64,000 nt of DNA from Histoplasma ohiense. Taxonomy: Eukaryota; Ascomycota; Eurotiomycetes; Onygenales; Ajellomycetaceae. Below the pieces are notes generated by a model. That model was not told where the DNA came from, did not search any database, and worked only from the letters and a program-made list of their open reading frames with translations. This document shows, piece after piece, positions 12,215 to 23,096 of the stretch (positions are counted from its first letter, which is position 1; every line of letters begins with the position of its first letter). The position numbers were made by a program, and so were the translations under genes. The stretch is taken from assembly GCA_017607445.1 (NCBI GenBank), contig JAEVHH010000004.1, forward strand, positions 2,542,001 through 2,606,000. Direction: 5' to 3'.

Positions 12215-12232
12215 TCCACCAAATTTGGTGGA
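12215..12232. repeat. 18-bp perfect palindrome
   Basis: TCCACCAAATTTGGTGGA equals its own reverse complement. It sits in a gene-poor region with no nearby start codon to assign it to. Confidence 0.9.
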
Positions 12233-13133
12233 TAATACTATGTACGTACATCGTGGTGGCCCCATCATTTTGCTTTCTAAGATCTCGCTCCATATACCAC
12301 TCATTTGTACAGACGGGATGTTAGGATGTGTGTGACTTGGGAGTAAAAGTTTGTCAATCTCTCAATCAATTCTACACAAATGTAGAAAAGAAACCTAGTT
12401 ACTGTCCGTGGGCAGATCGACAACTAGGGATCAGACTGTGCCCTCCATCTATGTACCCCTATATTGCGTCGTACAAGGTCCTTCCCGCCTCTTTTTGCAC
12501 CCTCTTTTCTCTCAACGCTAGTATAGCATGTTATAATGGAACATTTTCAACCTTACCACTCCTTCTCAACAGATTTTCACCATCACCCCCTTTTCCATCC
12601 CCAAAAAGAAAAATATAACTACTAGTAAATCAACTTTCCATTATCTCACCTGTTCCCGTTCCATCCCGTGTAGCACACAGGCGCCATGGAAAGGCAATAT
12701 GTACCCAGGCCAAGGTACCCCGAGTGCCATGGTACGGAATAGACTAGAACCAATATCGAATCTTCGACCAATATTCCGTGTTTCTTTTCTTATTTGGTTA
12801 TTCCAGAAGCAGCTTAGTAGTGGTAGGCTTCCTCAGTTAAAATTTGTCGACTAGTTACTGCGAGTGAAACAACACTTGTTTTTGAGCTAATAATACATTC
12901 CAAATATCAATCGAACTAGGCGCCTCTGTTCTTTCTACGGCGGCAAAACCGGCTTGTTTGCAAAATCTACCATGTACCGTAACACAAGCATATGAGCAAT
13001 GGCCAATCCATATAGACTTTGGCTCTGACTCTGTCCTTGGGGAGGAGGCTGGGAAAGGGTGGCGGTAGGATGCAGGGGCTAGTTTGCTACATGGTAATTC
13101 AATGTATAAGATGATAAAGGTAGTATGTAATGT

Positions 13134-13161
13134 ATGTATGTACATGTACATGTACATACAT
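13134..13161. repeat. 28-bp perfect palindrome of ATGTAC units
   Basis: Alternating ATGTATGTAC/GTACATACAT sequence, identical to its reverse complement over 28 bases. Related GTACATGTA words occur nearby (10445, 33347). Confidence 0.9.
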
Positions 13162-15061
13162 GCCCTCAGAGTTCAATTTCCCTTTTTCAAAAAGTTTGTT
13201 TTAGAGGATGCAGACATCAACCTTTGGAATAAGCAGCGATCTGGAGTAAAGTGCCGTACATCAAATAAGCCCACATACATGCCCGACCATCAGGAGTATG
13301 CATGGTAAGTGTACGGTAAGCGGTTTGGATTTTCGTGGGTTTCGCAGATATAATAAAGAAGGCTGAAGCGAGGATGAGGGTTCACATGACAAAATAATAT
13401 TCAAGAGTACGATCACCAGTGTCCGAGATAAGCACACGCCTATAATGTTAGCGGGTAATCCTTGAACACTTATAATTCCTCCTTGATGAGGGGTCAATGA
13501 ATCTACAGTTAATAGTTTCGCTTCCTGTCTGTGAGGAGTTTCCTCTTCCAGCCCAATGGTCCACTCATCTGCTCTCCACAACACTGGAAGACTCCGTCCT
13601 CCTGAGTTGACTGTCAAGTTCACTGGGGTGACATAGTGCAAGGCATTCTCAATATTTCGAATGATGTCTGACAAAATACCAATTCGACATGTCCCACAGG
13701 GTAGGTATGAAACCCGCTTTGGACTGGGCACATGAGCTGCCATGTTCTGCATGCGCTCGATGGGGATTGGACGCCGGCTATGCTATTCCAAGTGTCTTTG
13801 GAATAATGCCTCGTGCACCCGAAAATAGGGCCAATGAGTTGGCCCACCCAACCTCGGATTTAGTTAATATGTCAATCATATCTTCGGGACAAAATCCGTG
13901 TTCGAAATGGCTCTCCACGTCTTCTGAGTAATTGATTTCGGGGAGCGGTGGAAATAATCGAGAGTAACAATAGAGCCATCCATTTCATCGAAAAGAGGCT
14001 GAAAGAGTCAAAGCGAGCACATTCTAACCAACCGATTCTAGGCCCATCTAGAACGTGGCGAAAAAGATTGCAAACTGGGCTTTTTTAAAACAAGCATCAA
14101 ATAAATTAAGAGAAAAAAAATTAACAAAATTTCAAAGCTCTCTCTCTATACCCCTTTCGGCATGACGTCAGCCCAAAGTCGCTGGTAACATGGTTGGCCC
14201 GGAATTTGCGTTCAGGTTGTAGTTCAAGATTCCAAAGCACTGAATTGGATTTGGGTTTTCGGCCGGAATTCTTCCATCGGGGATCCAACTGAACTGACCG
14301 CTGGATCCACATGACACCGAATCCCTCCTTATTAGCCCCGATTAGACTTACTGTTTCTCAGAACCCGTAGTAGAGAGTGATGTACGGAGTACGGAGTAGT
14401 TTGATGTATTTATATATATATATGTATATATATATGATGGAACTAGTTTGAGTGTGGTTTAGTCGAGTGGAATGCTTGGCAGAAGTTTGGCAGGCGGCTC
14501 AAGCTCTTGGCAGAAATCCTCCTCCGCGTCCCGACATTCTGGATCTCTCGAGTCTCTCGCCGGTCGACATATCTTCCTTCGAGACTTTCTCCTTTTCCGC
14601 ACTAGGGGTGGTGGGTTATGCTGGCTGTGATGGGATCTAATGACCCCGAAAAAAAGTATCATCTGGGGAAGGCAACTTTTAACGACTTCAATTCGCCGCT
14701 CTGCTGGTGGGAAACATCACGCTAAAGTTGCGCCATCCCCCATATCCAGATGATGGATAGCCAACCACGACGTCATAGCCCTGGACCAGAACAACCAAAC
14801 ACAGAGTTTTTTTTTGCTCAACCAAACTTCGAGGATATTCCGCGCTCCCTCGACCTGTGCATGTTATATATTGGTTTCCTGTCTCGGAATTTTTCCCGTC
14901 GTATGCAATTGCCTTTTTTTTTTGGTCGATTTTATTTATATTCATTATTCAATAGCTGTTTTTGTCATTTTGCGTTCCTTTGGATCTTCAAATTCCTCCA
15001 TTTCCACCCATACTCTTCTCCATATCAGGCCTGGCTCTTGATGTATTGCTAAGATTCCCTC

Positions 15062-16522
15062 ATGGCTTCGAATACCCAGGCGACTCCCCCATATACGATC
15101 CTAATCCTAGGCGGCGGCATTGCAGGCATTGCTTCCGCTCTCGCGCTGTCTAAAACTCTCACTCCGGTACTTCCGAACCTCAAAATCATCATCTATGAGC
15201 TGCGAGACGTTCCTTCAACTTCCGGTGGCGCGATCAACCTCACACCCGTCGCCCATAGGCACCTCGATCATTTAGGTGTGCTCGATGAGCTGCAATATTT
15301 GGGCCCTCAAGGGGGCGTGGAAGTGGACGAGATAGAGATTTTCTCATCGCATAGTGGCAAGAAAATGGGAGCGGTCGACTTTGCAGGCAAAGACGGCAAG
15401 GGTTATGGTGGTTATAAGGGTCGACGAATAATGCGCATTTGTCTCCATCTGGCTTTGATATCCGCCGTGGAGAAACGGAGTAATATTGAAATGATGTTCG
15501 GGAAAAAGGTTGTAGGCGGCATCGAGACGGACAAATGTGTCACTATTTATTTCGAGGATGGCACTTTTGCGAAAGGCGATTTGGCTTTGGGGTGCGACGG
15601 TGTGCATTCGGCTACGAGATCAACCATTGTTGATCCCGATAGAATATCGGAGTATACGGGGATTTCGTTTATTCAAGCCACGATAAAATCGGAGATAATA
15701 AGGTCGCCCAAGCACTTCAGCGTCACAGCGCTCAACAGATCGAAGCATGGGACGATGTTGACGACCTATTGCGATAGTGAAAAGGAAAATATGTTCGTGG
15801 CAGCATTGGCTGAAGTCGATGAGGCACGGTTGACCTATGAAATATGCAAATATCAGGCATCGGATTCGTGGAAGACAAAGAGCACCGCGGTCATGATCTT
15901 GAGGAATGATATTCAGAATCGCTTCGGGAAATCAGCAATTCCGTGTATTCGCGAGATTGCAGAAAAATGCTGGGATTGGTTTCTGTATCCAGTGTATCAG
16001 ATACATCCCGGGGGGAAATGGTACACGGAAAGGATCCTACTGTTAGGTGATGCAGCTCATGCTGTGCGTATACATATATATTTATCCCTCTTCATCTCAT
16101 CATCCACCTGCCAAAAAAAAGATTTTCCGTTGGCAACATATATCAAACTAACTCTGGTTAATGATATTCTTGTTTCGCAGATGCCCCCCAAAGACGAGTC
16201 AGCCGCCTACGCCCTGGATGACGCCATCCTCTTCGCCCGCGTCCTGACAAAATACATCCACGAACCCCTCTCGGAAGCCTTCCGCATCTACGAATCCATC
16301 CGTAAAACCATCGACCACGCATACAAAACTGCCTGTGAAAATTGGACCCACAACAAAGATAGCAGCCGTCTCTCGAACCTGCTAGCGGAATGGATCACGC
16401 CCCTTAGTCTAATGCGGCAAAAGAAGAAGATTACAAGCGCGTGGGTATTTGATGCTATGAATGTTGATATATCCCCCCCGAACCCAGCGTCACGCCAATC
16501 AACGGCTTCAACAGTTCGTTGA
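15062..16522 (+). CDS. FAD-dependent monooxygenase (salicylate-hydroxylase-like), 2 exons
   Basis: Exons 15062-16063 and 16181-16522; 447 aa after splicing. Class A flavoprotein monooxygenase pattern: dinucleotide-binding ILGGGIAG (residues 15-22), central GCDGVHSATR, and LLLGDAAHA-MPP (FAD ribityl/active-site loop) which is restored only when the 117 nt intron is removed. Relatives hydroxylate aromatic rings with NAD(P)H and O2; substrate unknown. The intron length is a multiple of three and it has no in-frame stop, so unspliced message would still be read through with 39 extra residues. Its neighbours on the same side are an MFS pump and a Zn2Cys6 regulator, suggesting a small catabolic, detoxification or secondary-metabolite cluster. 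Confidence 0.88.
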   Translation: MASNTQATPPYTILILGGGIAGIASALALSKTLTPVLPNLKIIIYELRDVPSTSGGAINLTPVAHRHLDHLGVLDELQYLGPQGGVEVDEIEIFSSHSGKKMGAVDFAGKDGKGYGGYKGRRIMRICLHLALISAVEKRSNIEMMFGKKVVGGIETDKCVTIYFEDGTFAKGDLALGCDGVHSATRSTIVDPDRISEYTGISFIQATIKSEIIRSPKHFSVTALNRSKHGTMLTTYCDSEKENMFVAALAEVDEARLTYEICKYQASDSWKTKSTAVMILRNDIQNRFGKSAIPCIREIAEKCWDWFLYPVYQIHPGGKWYTERILLLGDAAHAVRIHIYLSLFISSSTCQKKDFPLATYIKLTLVNDILVSQMPPKDESAAYALDDAILFARVLTKYIHEPLSEAFRIYESIRKTIDHAYKTACENWTHNKDSSRLSNLLAEWITPLSLMRQKKKITSAWVFDAMNVDISPPNPASRQSTASTVR

Positions 16523-18110
16523 TGTTTTGGCTATATCCCCGCTTGTCCTGTTTAATTTTAAAACTTTTTCTAATTATTTTTTTACCCTTCTGGTTGGTTT
16601 CACATGTCCTTTTACCACCGGAAGAATGAAACAATTGCATTTCCCCCTACCTTTTGCATTCCTGCTACAAATAGGAGTGGTACTTGTTTATTATTCCACT
16701 TCCAATACACCTGTATGATACCATGTTTGTTTATATCCCCAGCATGGGGTATAAATGGATATTCCATATGACTTTGTATTAATAGGGATTAATAATACAC
16801 GTATGTCTTTCTATTTCTCCAGCTGGTAGTGATTTTTATAAGCCAATTCTCGCTAGAGAAAGTTAAATTATTTACACACACTACCCTAGCCCGAGAGAAG
16901 CTAAAAAGGCCAATGGCTTATCCTGTTTCCGAAGAGATATATATCACTTTCGGGTACAACGCTCCGCTAACATGTAATCATTGCCCTCTACTATTTCGTA
17001 CCAATGAGCGTGAGCTGGGTCAACATGAGGGATCCGAGCCGTCACGATATGTCCCATCGGCCAGGGCGATTTTGCACGCATCATTACCTCCTGTCAACTG
17101 GACGTTGAAGTTCGCCGGCGCTCCTATGAAAAAGGTCTTCGTGCCGCATGCATATGCACTAGACATACATACGTGTACCTATGTGAGCGCCAGTTAGGAT
17201 GGATTTTAGCAATGAATTAACATGCCACTTCTCTATCCTCCCCAATGTCATACATATAATAAATATCTCATATGTTCACCTTTTGTTTGCCCGATCCGCA
17301 GCTTTTGGGCAATCATGCCAGAAACAATTTGAGATGGCATATGGAACTGCAAAATACGGAGCTTAATCGGAGCTTGCCAATGGTTGAAAATTTCCCCACC
17401 GCAATATAGAAATACTGGAATATTATATATATATATATATATAGGCGCGCGCCCTATTCCTGCAAACGTAGGGAAGTTCAGATGCACAGCTTCCGGTGTC
17501 CATCATTTCTAGCTAGCAGAGGAGCGTCAACTTTTTCACTGACAGCAAAAAGTGGAAAGGCCTGTGTGCCTATCCATGGATAAGGCTACCGTGAAATGAG
17601 CTTGGTATGGTCCCTGAATGGCGTAACGGAGTCTAAGCGCGAGTACCAGCGGCTTCCCCTTCCTGAACCGCCTAGTAAATTTGCCACATTACCTCAAAAA
17701 CGCTACTGAGGATCATAAGTATAGGAGGAATTGACTTTGATGGGGATGAGGCTAATAGATTAATTAAACCCGTAGCCCTAATTTACAGAAAACCAGAACA
17801 ATCTACTTAGGGCTGATAAAGGTAGGGAGGGGGTTGGGGTGGCGTGGAGCTGATCGAATGAGTTATCATGAAACTTTATATAGGGGATTAAAAACGTCAA
17901 GGGACGGAAAGAAGACTAGTACTAGTATAGACGAAAATGATCTTGTTCTAAAGAGCCTCCTTCGAGATCTACCACCCAAGATCTATCGGCGTGTGATCAA
18001 ACAAAAAATTTAAGGAAAACAAACACCGAATTCTCTATAAACTGGTTGATGCCAAAGAGAGCTACATGACCTGATCATAGAATTAATGAAACATTTACCC
18101 GATTTCTAAT
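16523..18110. other. Convergent spacer between monooxygenase and MFS genes
   Basis: Contains a TA microsatellite (about 17421-17443). An open frame from the ATG at 16913 to 17197 (94 aa) has no recognisable domain. Nothing else supported. Confidence 0.5.
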
Positions 18111-20176
18111 TTAGGCTGTGGTTGACTTTTCGCCAGTGGAGGCCACGCCCTCCTTGGCGTTCGGCGCTGTCGGGGCGGGATTTGCCTGGATGGCCTGCGG
18201 TTGCTTTGTCTTCCGGATATCGACCCAACCCAGGCCCCAGCCAAACGCAAACGTGACTACGCCGGCCCCAATGCCAAGATACATGACATGGCTAATTGCC
18301 GTGGTGTAGCACTCAAGCGCGGCTGTGAGCTTATCGCCCGAAACGATGCTTCGGATTGATGTGATTCCGCTCCTGAGGATGATGTCTGGGTCGATGCCAA
18401 TCTCATCGAAGTGATTCTGGAGCTCCTTGAGCAGGCCGTTCGTGAAGATGGAATTGGCAGCAACAAGAAAGACAGCACCGCCCATGTTTTGACAAAAGAT
18501 GATGATAGCCATGGCAATTGGGATCTGCGGAGGGGGGACAAGATTTTGGATGGCGATGTAGGGCTTTAGTTAAAATAAGGTTAGAACAAAAACATAATTT
18601 GGTTATTAAAAATATCGGGGAAGTGGGCTCACCGCCGATGACATAGCACCACTACCAACCCCATAGAGGATCTGATACCCAATCCATTTTGAGGGTGATG
18701 TCGTGGGTTTAATCATGGACATGAGGCCGTATCCAATGGCAACAGCTGCGCTTCCTCCCAGGCTCCAGGGAAGGTAATAACCCAAGATCTCAACTGCGAA
18801 ACGTTAGTCTGATGACTGCTTTATAAAAGACGAAAGGGGATCACGAACTCATCATTCCAGAGAGCATGGTGAAAACGACTAAGCCTAAAGTTGTTGGTAG
18901 TAGATGCACGCCGCTCATTATAGGCCTGTTGCCGAGCACAGTTTGGAAGTAAATAGCGAGGTAGTACTCAGCCACCAAAATGGCACCGAGAAGGAAAAAT
19001 AGGTTACCCGCAGCAGACCACACAATGTGCTTTCTGATCATGGCAAATGGTAACATGGCGCCGTCCCCCTGGAAGTACTCCCAGACAAGGAAGAGGATAA
19101 AGGCAATAACAGCGCCAACCAGAAGACCGATAACTACAGAGCTATTCCATGGGTGCTCAGTACCGCCATATTGCAATCCAAGTAAAAACATGACCGCCGC
19201 AGGGCTAATGAGCATAAAGCCTAGAAGATCGAGAGATTTGACGGCGGTGCCAAGGACTTGCCTTGATGGCAGCTTCGTGGTTGGTTCCGGTATCTTGACT
19301 AGGGCTAAGAGAAGGGCGAGAGCAGCACCAATGGGAAGGTTAATATAAAAACCTACAAGGAAATACAAGGATTAGCCATAAGATGATAATGACAAGAGTC
19401 ATTGAGGAAGAAAACGGCACAACCACTTACACCAACGCCAGGTAACATTCTGGGTAAATGCACCGCCAATGATGGGACCCAAGGCGATACCGAGCTGGCC
19501 AAGCCCGAGGTTGATGCCCAGAAACTGGGCTTGCTTCCTGGCCGGGAGTACAGCTGAGATGATGGTTAGGGCGCCGTTTCCAATACCAGACGCGCCAGCA
19601 CCGGCAATGGCTCTGCCGACAATGAACATGGACGACGAGACAGCGGTGGCACAGATGACAGATCCGAGCTGGAAGATAAAGAAGAAACCGAGAAAGGACC
19701 ACTGTCCCCAAATTAATTTAGGTTATTTTCGCTTTGGTCTCTGTTTCTTAAGGAGCAAAATGACCTACCTTGATGTTAAAGTGGCTGTAGATCTTGCCTG
19801 TGAGAGGTTGGAGGGCGGAGTTGCCGAGCTGGTATGCGCCACCATACCATCCGATGTCGACTAAGGAGCTGAATTGCCGTGTGATAGCTGGGGCAGCGGT
19901 AGACACAACACACATGTCGAGAAAAATGAGAAAGTAGGCGATTGTGACAGGACCTAGGATAGACCATGAAGCTAGGCCTGTAGGAAACCTGTCATCCTCC
20001 GTGCCATTCTCCTTGGAGGTGATGTTATCGGAACCATTCTTTTCAACATCACCAGCCTCCTCTGGCAGGGCCTTATCCGTATCAACCGATTTGCTGGAAT
20101 CTGTCAGAGTCGCGGTCGTAGGCCGTGGTCGTGGTCGAGAGGTTATGTCACTGGAGCGGGCACTAACTCTCCCCAT
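18111..20176 (-). CDS. MFS transporter, DHA2 (14-TMS drug/toxin efflux) family, 5 exons
   Basis: Exons 19769-20176, 19431-19701, 18849-19352, 18633-18793 and 18111-18563; 1797 nt, 598 aa. An acidic/Ser-rich cytosolic N-tail precedes repeated hydrophobic segments. Family signatures visible: IFLDMCVVSTAAPAI in TM1, GWYGGAYQLG, GRAIAGAGASGIGNG, LGPIIGGAFTQ and WRWCFYINLPIG, the last restored across intron 2. These define the fungal DHA2/TOXA-like exporters that expel antifungals or self-made metabolites across the plasma membrane with H+ antiport; cargo unknown. The start is the ATG at 20176; the reading frame extends upstream only through a GTG. Intron 3 has the unusual donor GTTCGT. The regulator gene lies immediately upstream on the same strand. 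Confidence 0.93.
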
Positions 20177-20304
20177 CCTGATGTGAAGAATATTGTTGGT
20201 TGTCGGCACGAAAGAGACAAGTGTAGAGCGCAGCCACTGGAAGTTATATAAACACTAAGATAACTGTATGACTTCATAGAGTAGGAAGTGAGCCGGAGCT
20301 GAGA

Positions 20305-20389
20305 GCCGGGGCCGGAATCTTGTAGGGAGCAACCCCTTTGATAATTAGGGTTAGTTGCCGAAGGCCGGGCCGGAATCTTAAAATCCGGT
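20305..20389. promoter_or_regulatory. Duplicated CCGG-rich boxes upstream of the MFS gene
   Basis: GCCGGGGCCGGAATCTT at 20305-20321 and GCCGGGCCGGAATCTT at 20364-20379 are near-identical, about 130-200 bp upstream of the pump start codon. The second is followed by AAAATCCGG, making an inverted CCGGA...TCCGG pair. Zn2Cys6 proteins commonly bind paired CGG triplets, and such a regulator is encoded next door, so these are candidate operators (inference). Confidence 0.5.
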
Positions 20390-20827
20390 CATGAGTCCTA
20401 TCCCTATTGGTCGACCAAACAGGGGTATGTGATTTCTGTGAAGTTCAAATGCGAAGCTTTATAATCACTGGAGGGTTTGAGGGAACACAATTGGCTGTAG
20501 TTTTCAACAGAACAGCTCAGAATTTGGATATCGTTGTAGCCTAAAATGATAAATGTCCGACTGTTCATTACTGAAAGCTCCTTTTGCTAGGTAGATCTCG
20601 GTCGTGAGTGACGTGGAGCCTACAGACATAATCCCACAATTATTCATCAATAATTTAAGTAACATGCGGAAATGGGTTAAGCGCAGATCGCCGCCAAAGC
20701 AGGGAAGTGAGGGTATACCTCTGAGCAAGACTAAACATTGTGTTAGATTCAAGATTGCATACCGTTCTCAATAGTGCGGAAGACATGGAACGCATACCTG
20801 TATTAGCATTACAAATATGTCAAGGCG

Positions 20828-23096
20828 CTACAGAGTAGAGCTCGTTTGACCTTCATAGTCCACGAAAAACTGATCCAGCCATGACGTGGGATTCATCAAG
20901 AATTCTGCATGATGGCCATGTGCTAACACATCTTTATCTGCTTCTGTAGCTGCTACTTGAGCCGTATCATCATCTGTTCTGCTTCCTGCTTTATCTCCTG
21001 ATATTTTTGCTCTCCGTGCGTCTTCTTGTTGGGCCAGAAGTCCTCTCTCTTGATAAGTCGGCTGAAACTTGCGTAGACTGCCGGCCAGTTGCGTGAATAC
21101 GCCGTCGGCTGACGCTGGCTGCTCGCCAGCTACAGCTGCAGCGAGCTCTAGCCTGTCTGCCGTGCTGGATAGCAGCATGGGCAGATCAACAATCCTGTGG
21201 ATAGTGGCTAGATCCCAACCAGGCTCCCGGAGCGTGCTGAGTCTGTGCAAAGTAGCCAAGCACCGTGACAACTGAGTCCACTGGATAAAAGATACGCCAA
21301 GGAGACCGGGTAGCGAGATGGTCAGAAATGTTGACGTGTACGACTTGATCGCCAGTGCCGACTGCCACAGGCAAGAGATGCGCGTAGGCCCACATGTCGG
21401 GGGTGGCGAGCGAGTGGACTCCTGGGAATGGATGGACTCGATAATGCACATCTCCGTGTAATATGTCTGAGCGAGGATGACTATTCATTGGTGAGCAACG
21501 ATCACTGAGTTGATTGTATTTCCAAATATATGGAAACCTTTACTGGCCTGAACACCTACTGAAATGCTGCTGGAATGTTGGGGGTATAGAAACCCTGAGC
21601 TCTTGAAGCTGCGCCATCGAGTGTTTGATGTATAAGAGAGCCTGCAATGAAAGACTATCCGGTGGGGGCTGGTCGGGGAGTTGAGCTCGCTCCCGGACCT
21701 GGGCGGCTTTCATAGCCAGCAGCTGCAGGCGGACCTGAATGGATAGAGCAGCATCAGAAGCAAATTCTGTGGCGGCGCTGTGGCCGCTAGCGATAATGGC
21801 AGCAAGGCTCTCATCCATCTGAGGTATCCATCGCGGGGCATCAATCTGGGGGAAGTGGGCTGAGATGGTCGACCCAAGCACAAAGCAGCCCAGAATGGCT
21901 CGCTGGCATTCGAGGTAGAACTGGTTATCGGTCGCAACGGCACCGGTTGTCCCCGTCGTTATCTCCGGAGTCGCCATCCAGCTGCCGTTCACCTCATTCA
22001 AGCTGCCGTTTGTTTCGAAGGGGCGTACCGTGCGCGTGATTTCTGGTACTGCTTGGTCCAGAAACAGCAAACCCTTGAGCAGCAATGTAGCCACAGCCAT
22101 GAGTCGAGAAAGACTGCAATAGCTGTGAAGATGCTCCCAACCCCACGCAATGTAGACAAGTAGACCTAGAAGTAGATCAACGGTTTGGTGTTGTGGTTGC
22201 TGCCTTTCTTGTTGAAGAAATGCCGTCTCGTAAAGCAACCGCTTCAGCTCGAGGGAGCTTGCCCTCTTCTCTTCAGTCGATACCGATGTCACGCAAACAA
22301 TGGCACGGAACAGAAAAGGCCTATCTAGCTGCAGCTGTTCTGCCGTGACGCGGGTTGTCAAATGGACGAAGGGGAAATGGTGTAGCATACGTGACCGAAA
22401 CGTATCAAGAGAGATTGATGCAGTCGAAGGAGATACGACGGGTGACATGAATGCGCCTGATATAGCCGAGGACTGCGGGGTGTCGCGAGGCATGATGTTC
22501 GCATTGTCCATCGCCCACCAAGAAGCAGAGACACCGTCAACGTTGGTAGCGGCATCACTTTTGTTTTCGCCGATAAAAGCGGCGCGCAAGTCCTCTGAAT
22601 TGCCACCCCCTTGGGTCCTCTGTGTGATCGCATCGTCCGGGGATGGAATGATGGGGGGGGTTTGTTGCTGGTGCGGTGATTGCCGCTGCTGCTCCTGATG
22701 TTCCTGCGACCATCCATCAACTCTGTCGCCGTGGATGTCGACGTCCACGTTGACATTGCCCGTCTTAAGAAGCGAGACTAGGTGGCCTACGGTGCCCTCA
22801 AGCTGCGCGATACGTGCACTTGGAGAGTTTTGCTTTTTACCGTTGCGGCGATAGAGAGGATCGGCGGGATGGCATTCGCGCTCAAGACGATGGCACCTTT
22901 TTTAGATATGTCTTCGTGAGTGTTCGCACGTTCAGGGTTTGCAAATAGGAAAAAGTGATCAAAACGCAACCCAGACGGACCTTTCGCACCCATTGCCCCC
23001 TGGGCGAGGAATACATTTGCATTTGGTCCTGAAGCAGTTTAGACATGCCTTACCGTAACGCACTGAACGGCCAGCAATTCGTTCCTTCGTGGCCAT
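20828..23096 (-). CDS. Zn2Cys6 fungal transcription factor, 3 exons
   Basis: Exons 22981-23096, 21560-22896 and 20828-21480; 2106 nt, 701 aa. Exon 1 starts MATKERIAGRSVRYGK and carries the first half of the zinc cluster (ACLNCFRTKCKC...GNGCER); after an 84 nt intron exon 2 continues CHRLEREC. Cys spacing is C-x2-C-x6-C-x8-C-x2-C-x6-C, a complete GAL4-type binuclear cluster, with an extra Cys in the first loop. A short coiled coil (ARIAQLEGTVGHLVSLL) follows, then Gln- and Ser-rich linkers and a hydrophobic middle-homology region. Position directly upstream of the MFS gene, same strand, makes it the likely pathway-specific regulator. Target unknown. Confidence 0.9.

Larger units (their letters stand above)
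10157..15061. other. 4.9 kb gene-poor region
   Basis: No gene could be supported. The longest ATG-started open frame (13261-13752, minus, 163 aa) has no recognised motif; its upstream neighbourhood in other frames also looks coding-like but is broken by stops, so this may be a decayed gene. Notable structures: 18-bp palindrome 12215-12232, 28-bp palindrome 13134-13161, tandem TACGGAGTA at 14383-14398 and a TA-rich run at about 14410-14434. The last few hundred bases are the promoter and leader of the FAD monooxygenase. Confidence 0.5.

Noticed and set aside
16913..17197. 94-codon plus-strand open frame after the monooxygenase
   Set aside because: No homology recognised; located in a convergent spacer.
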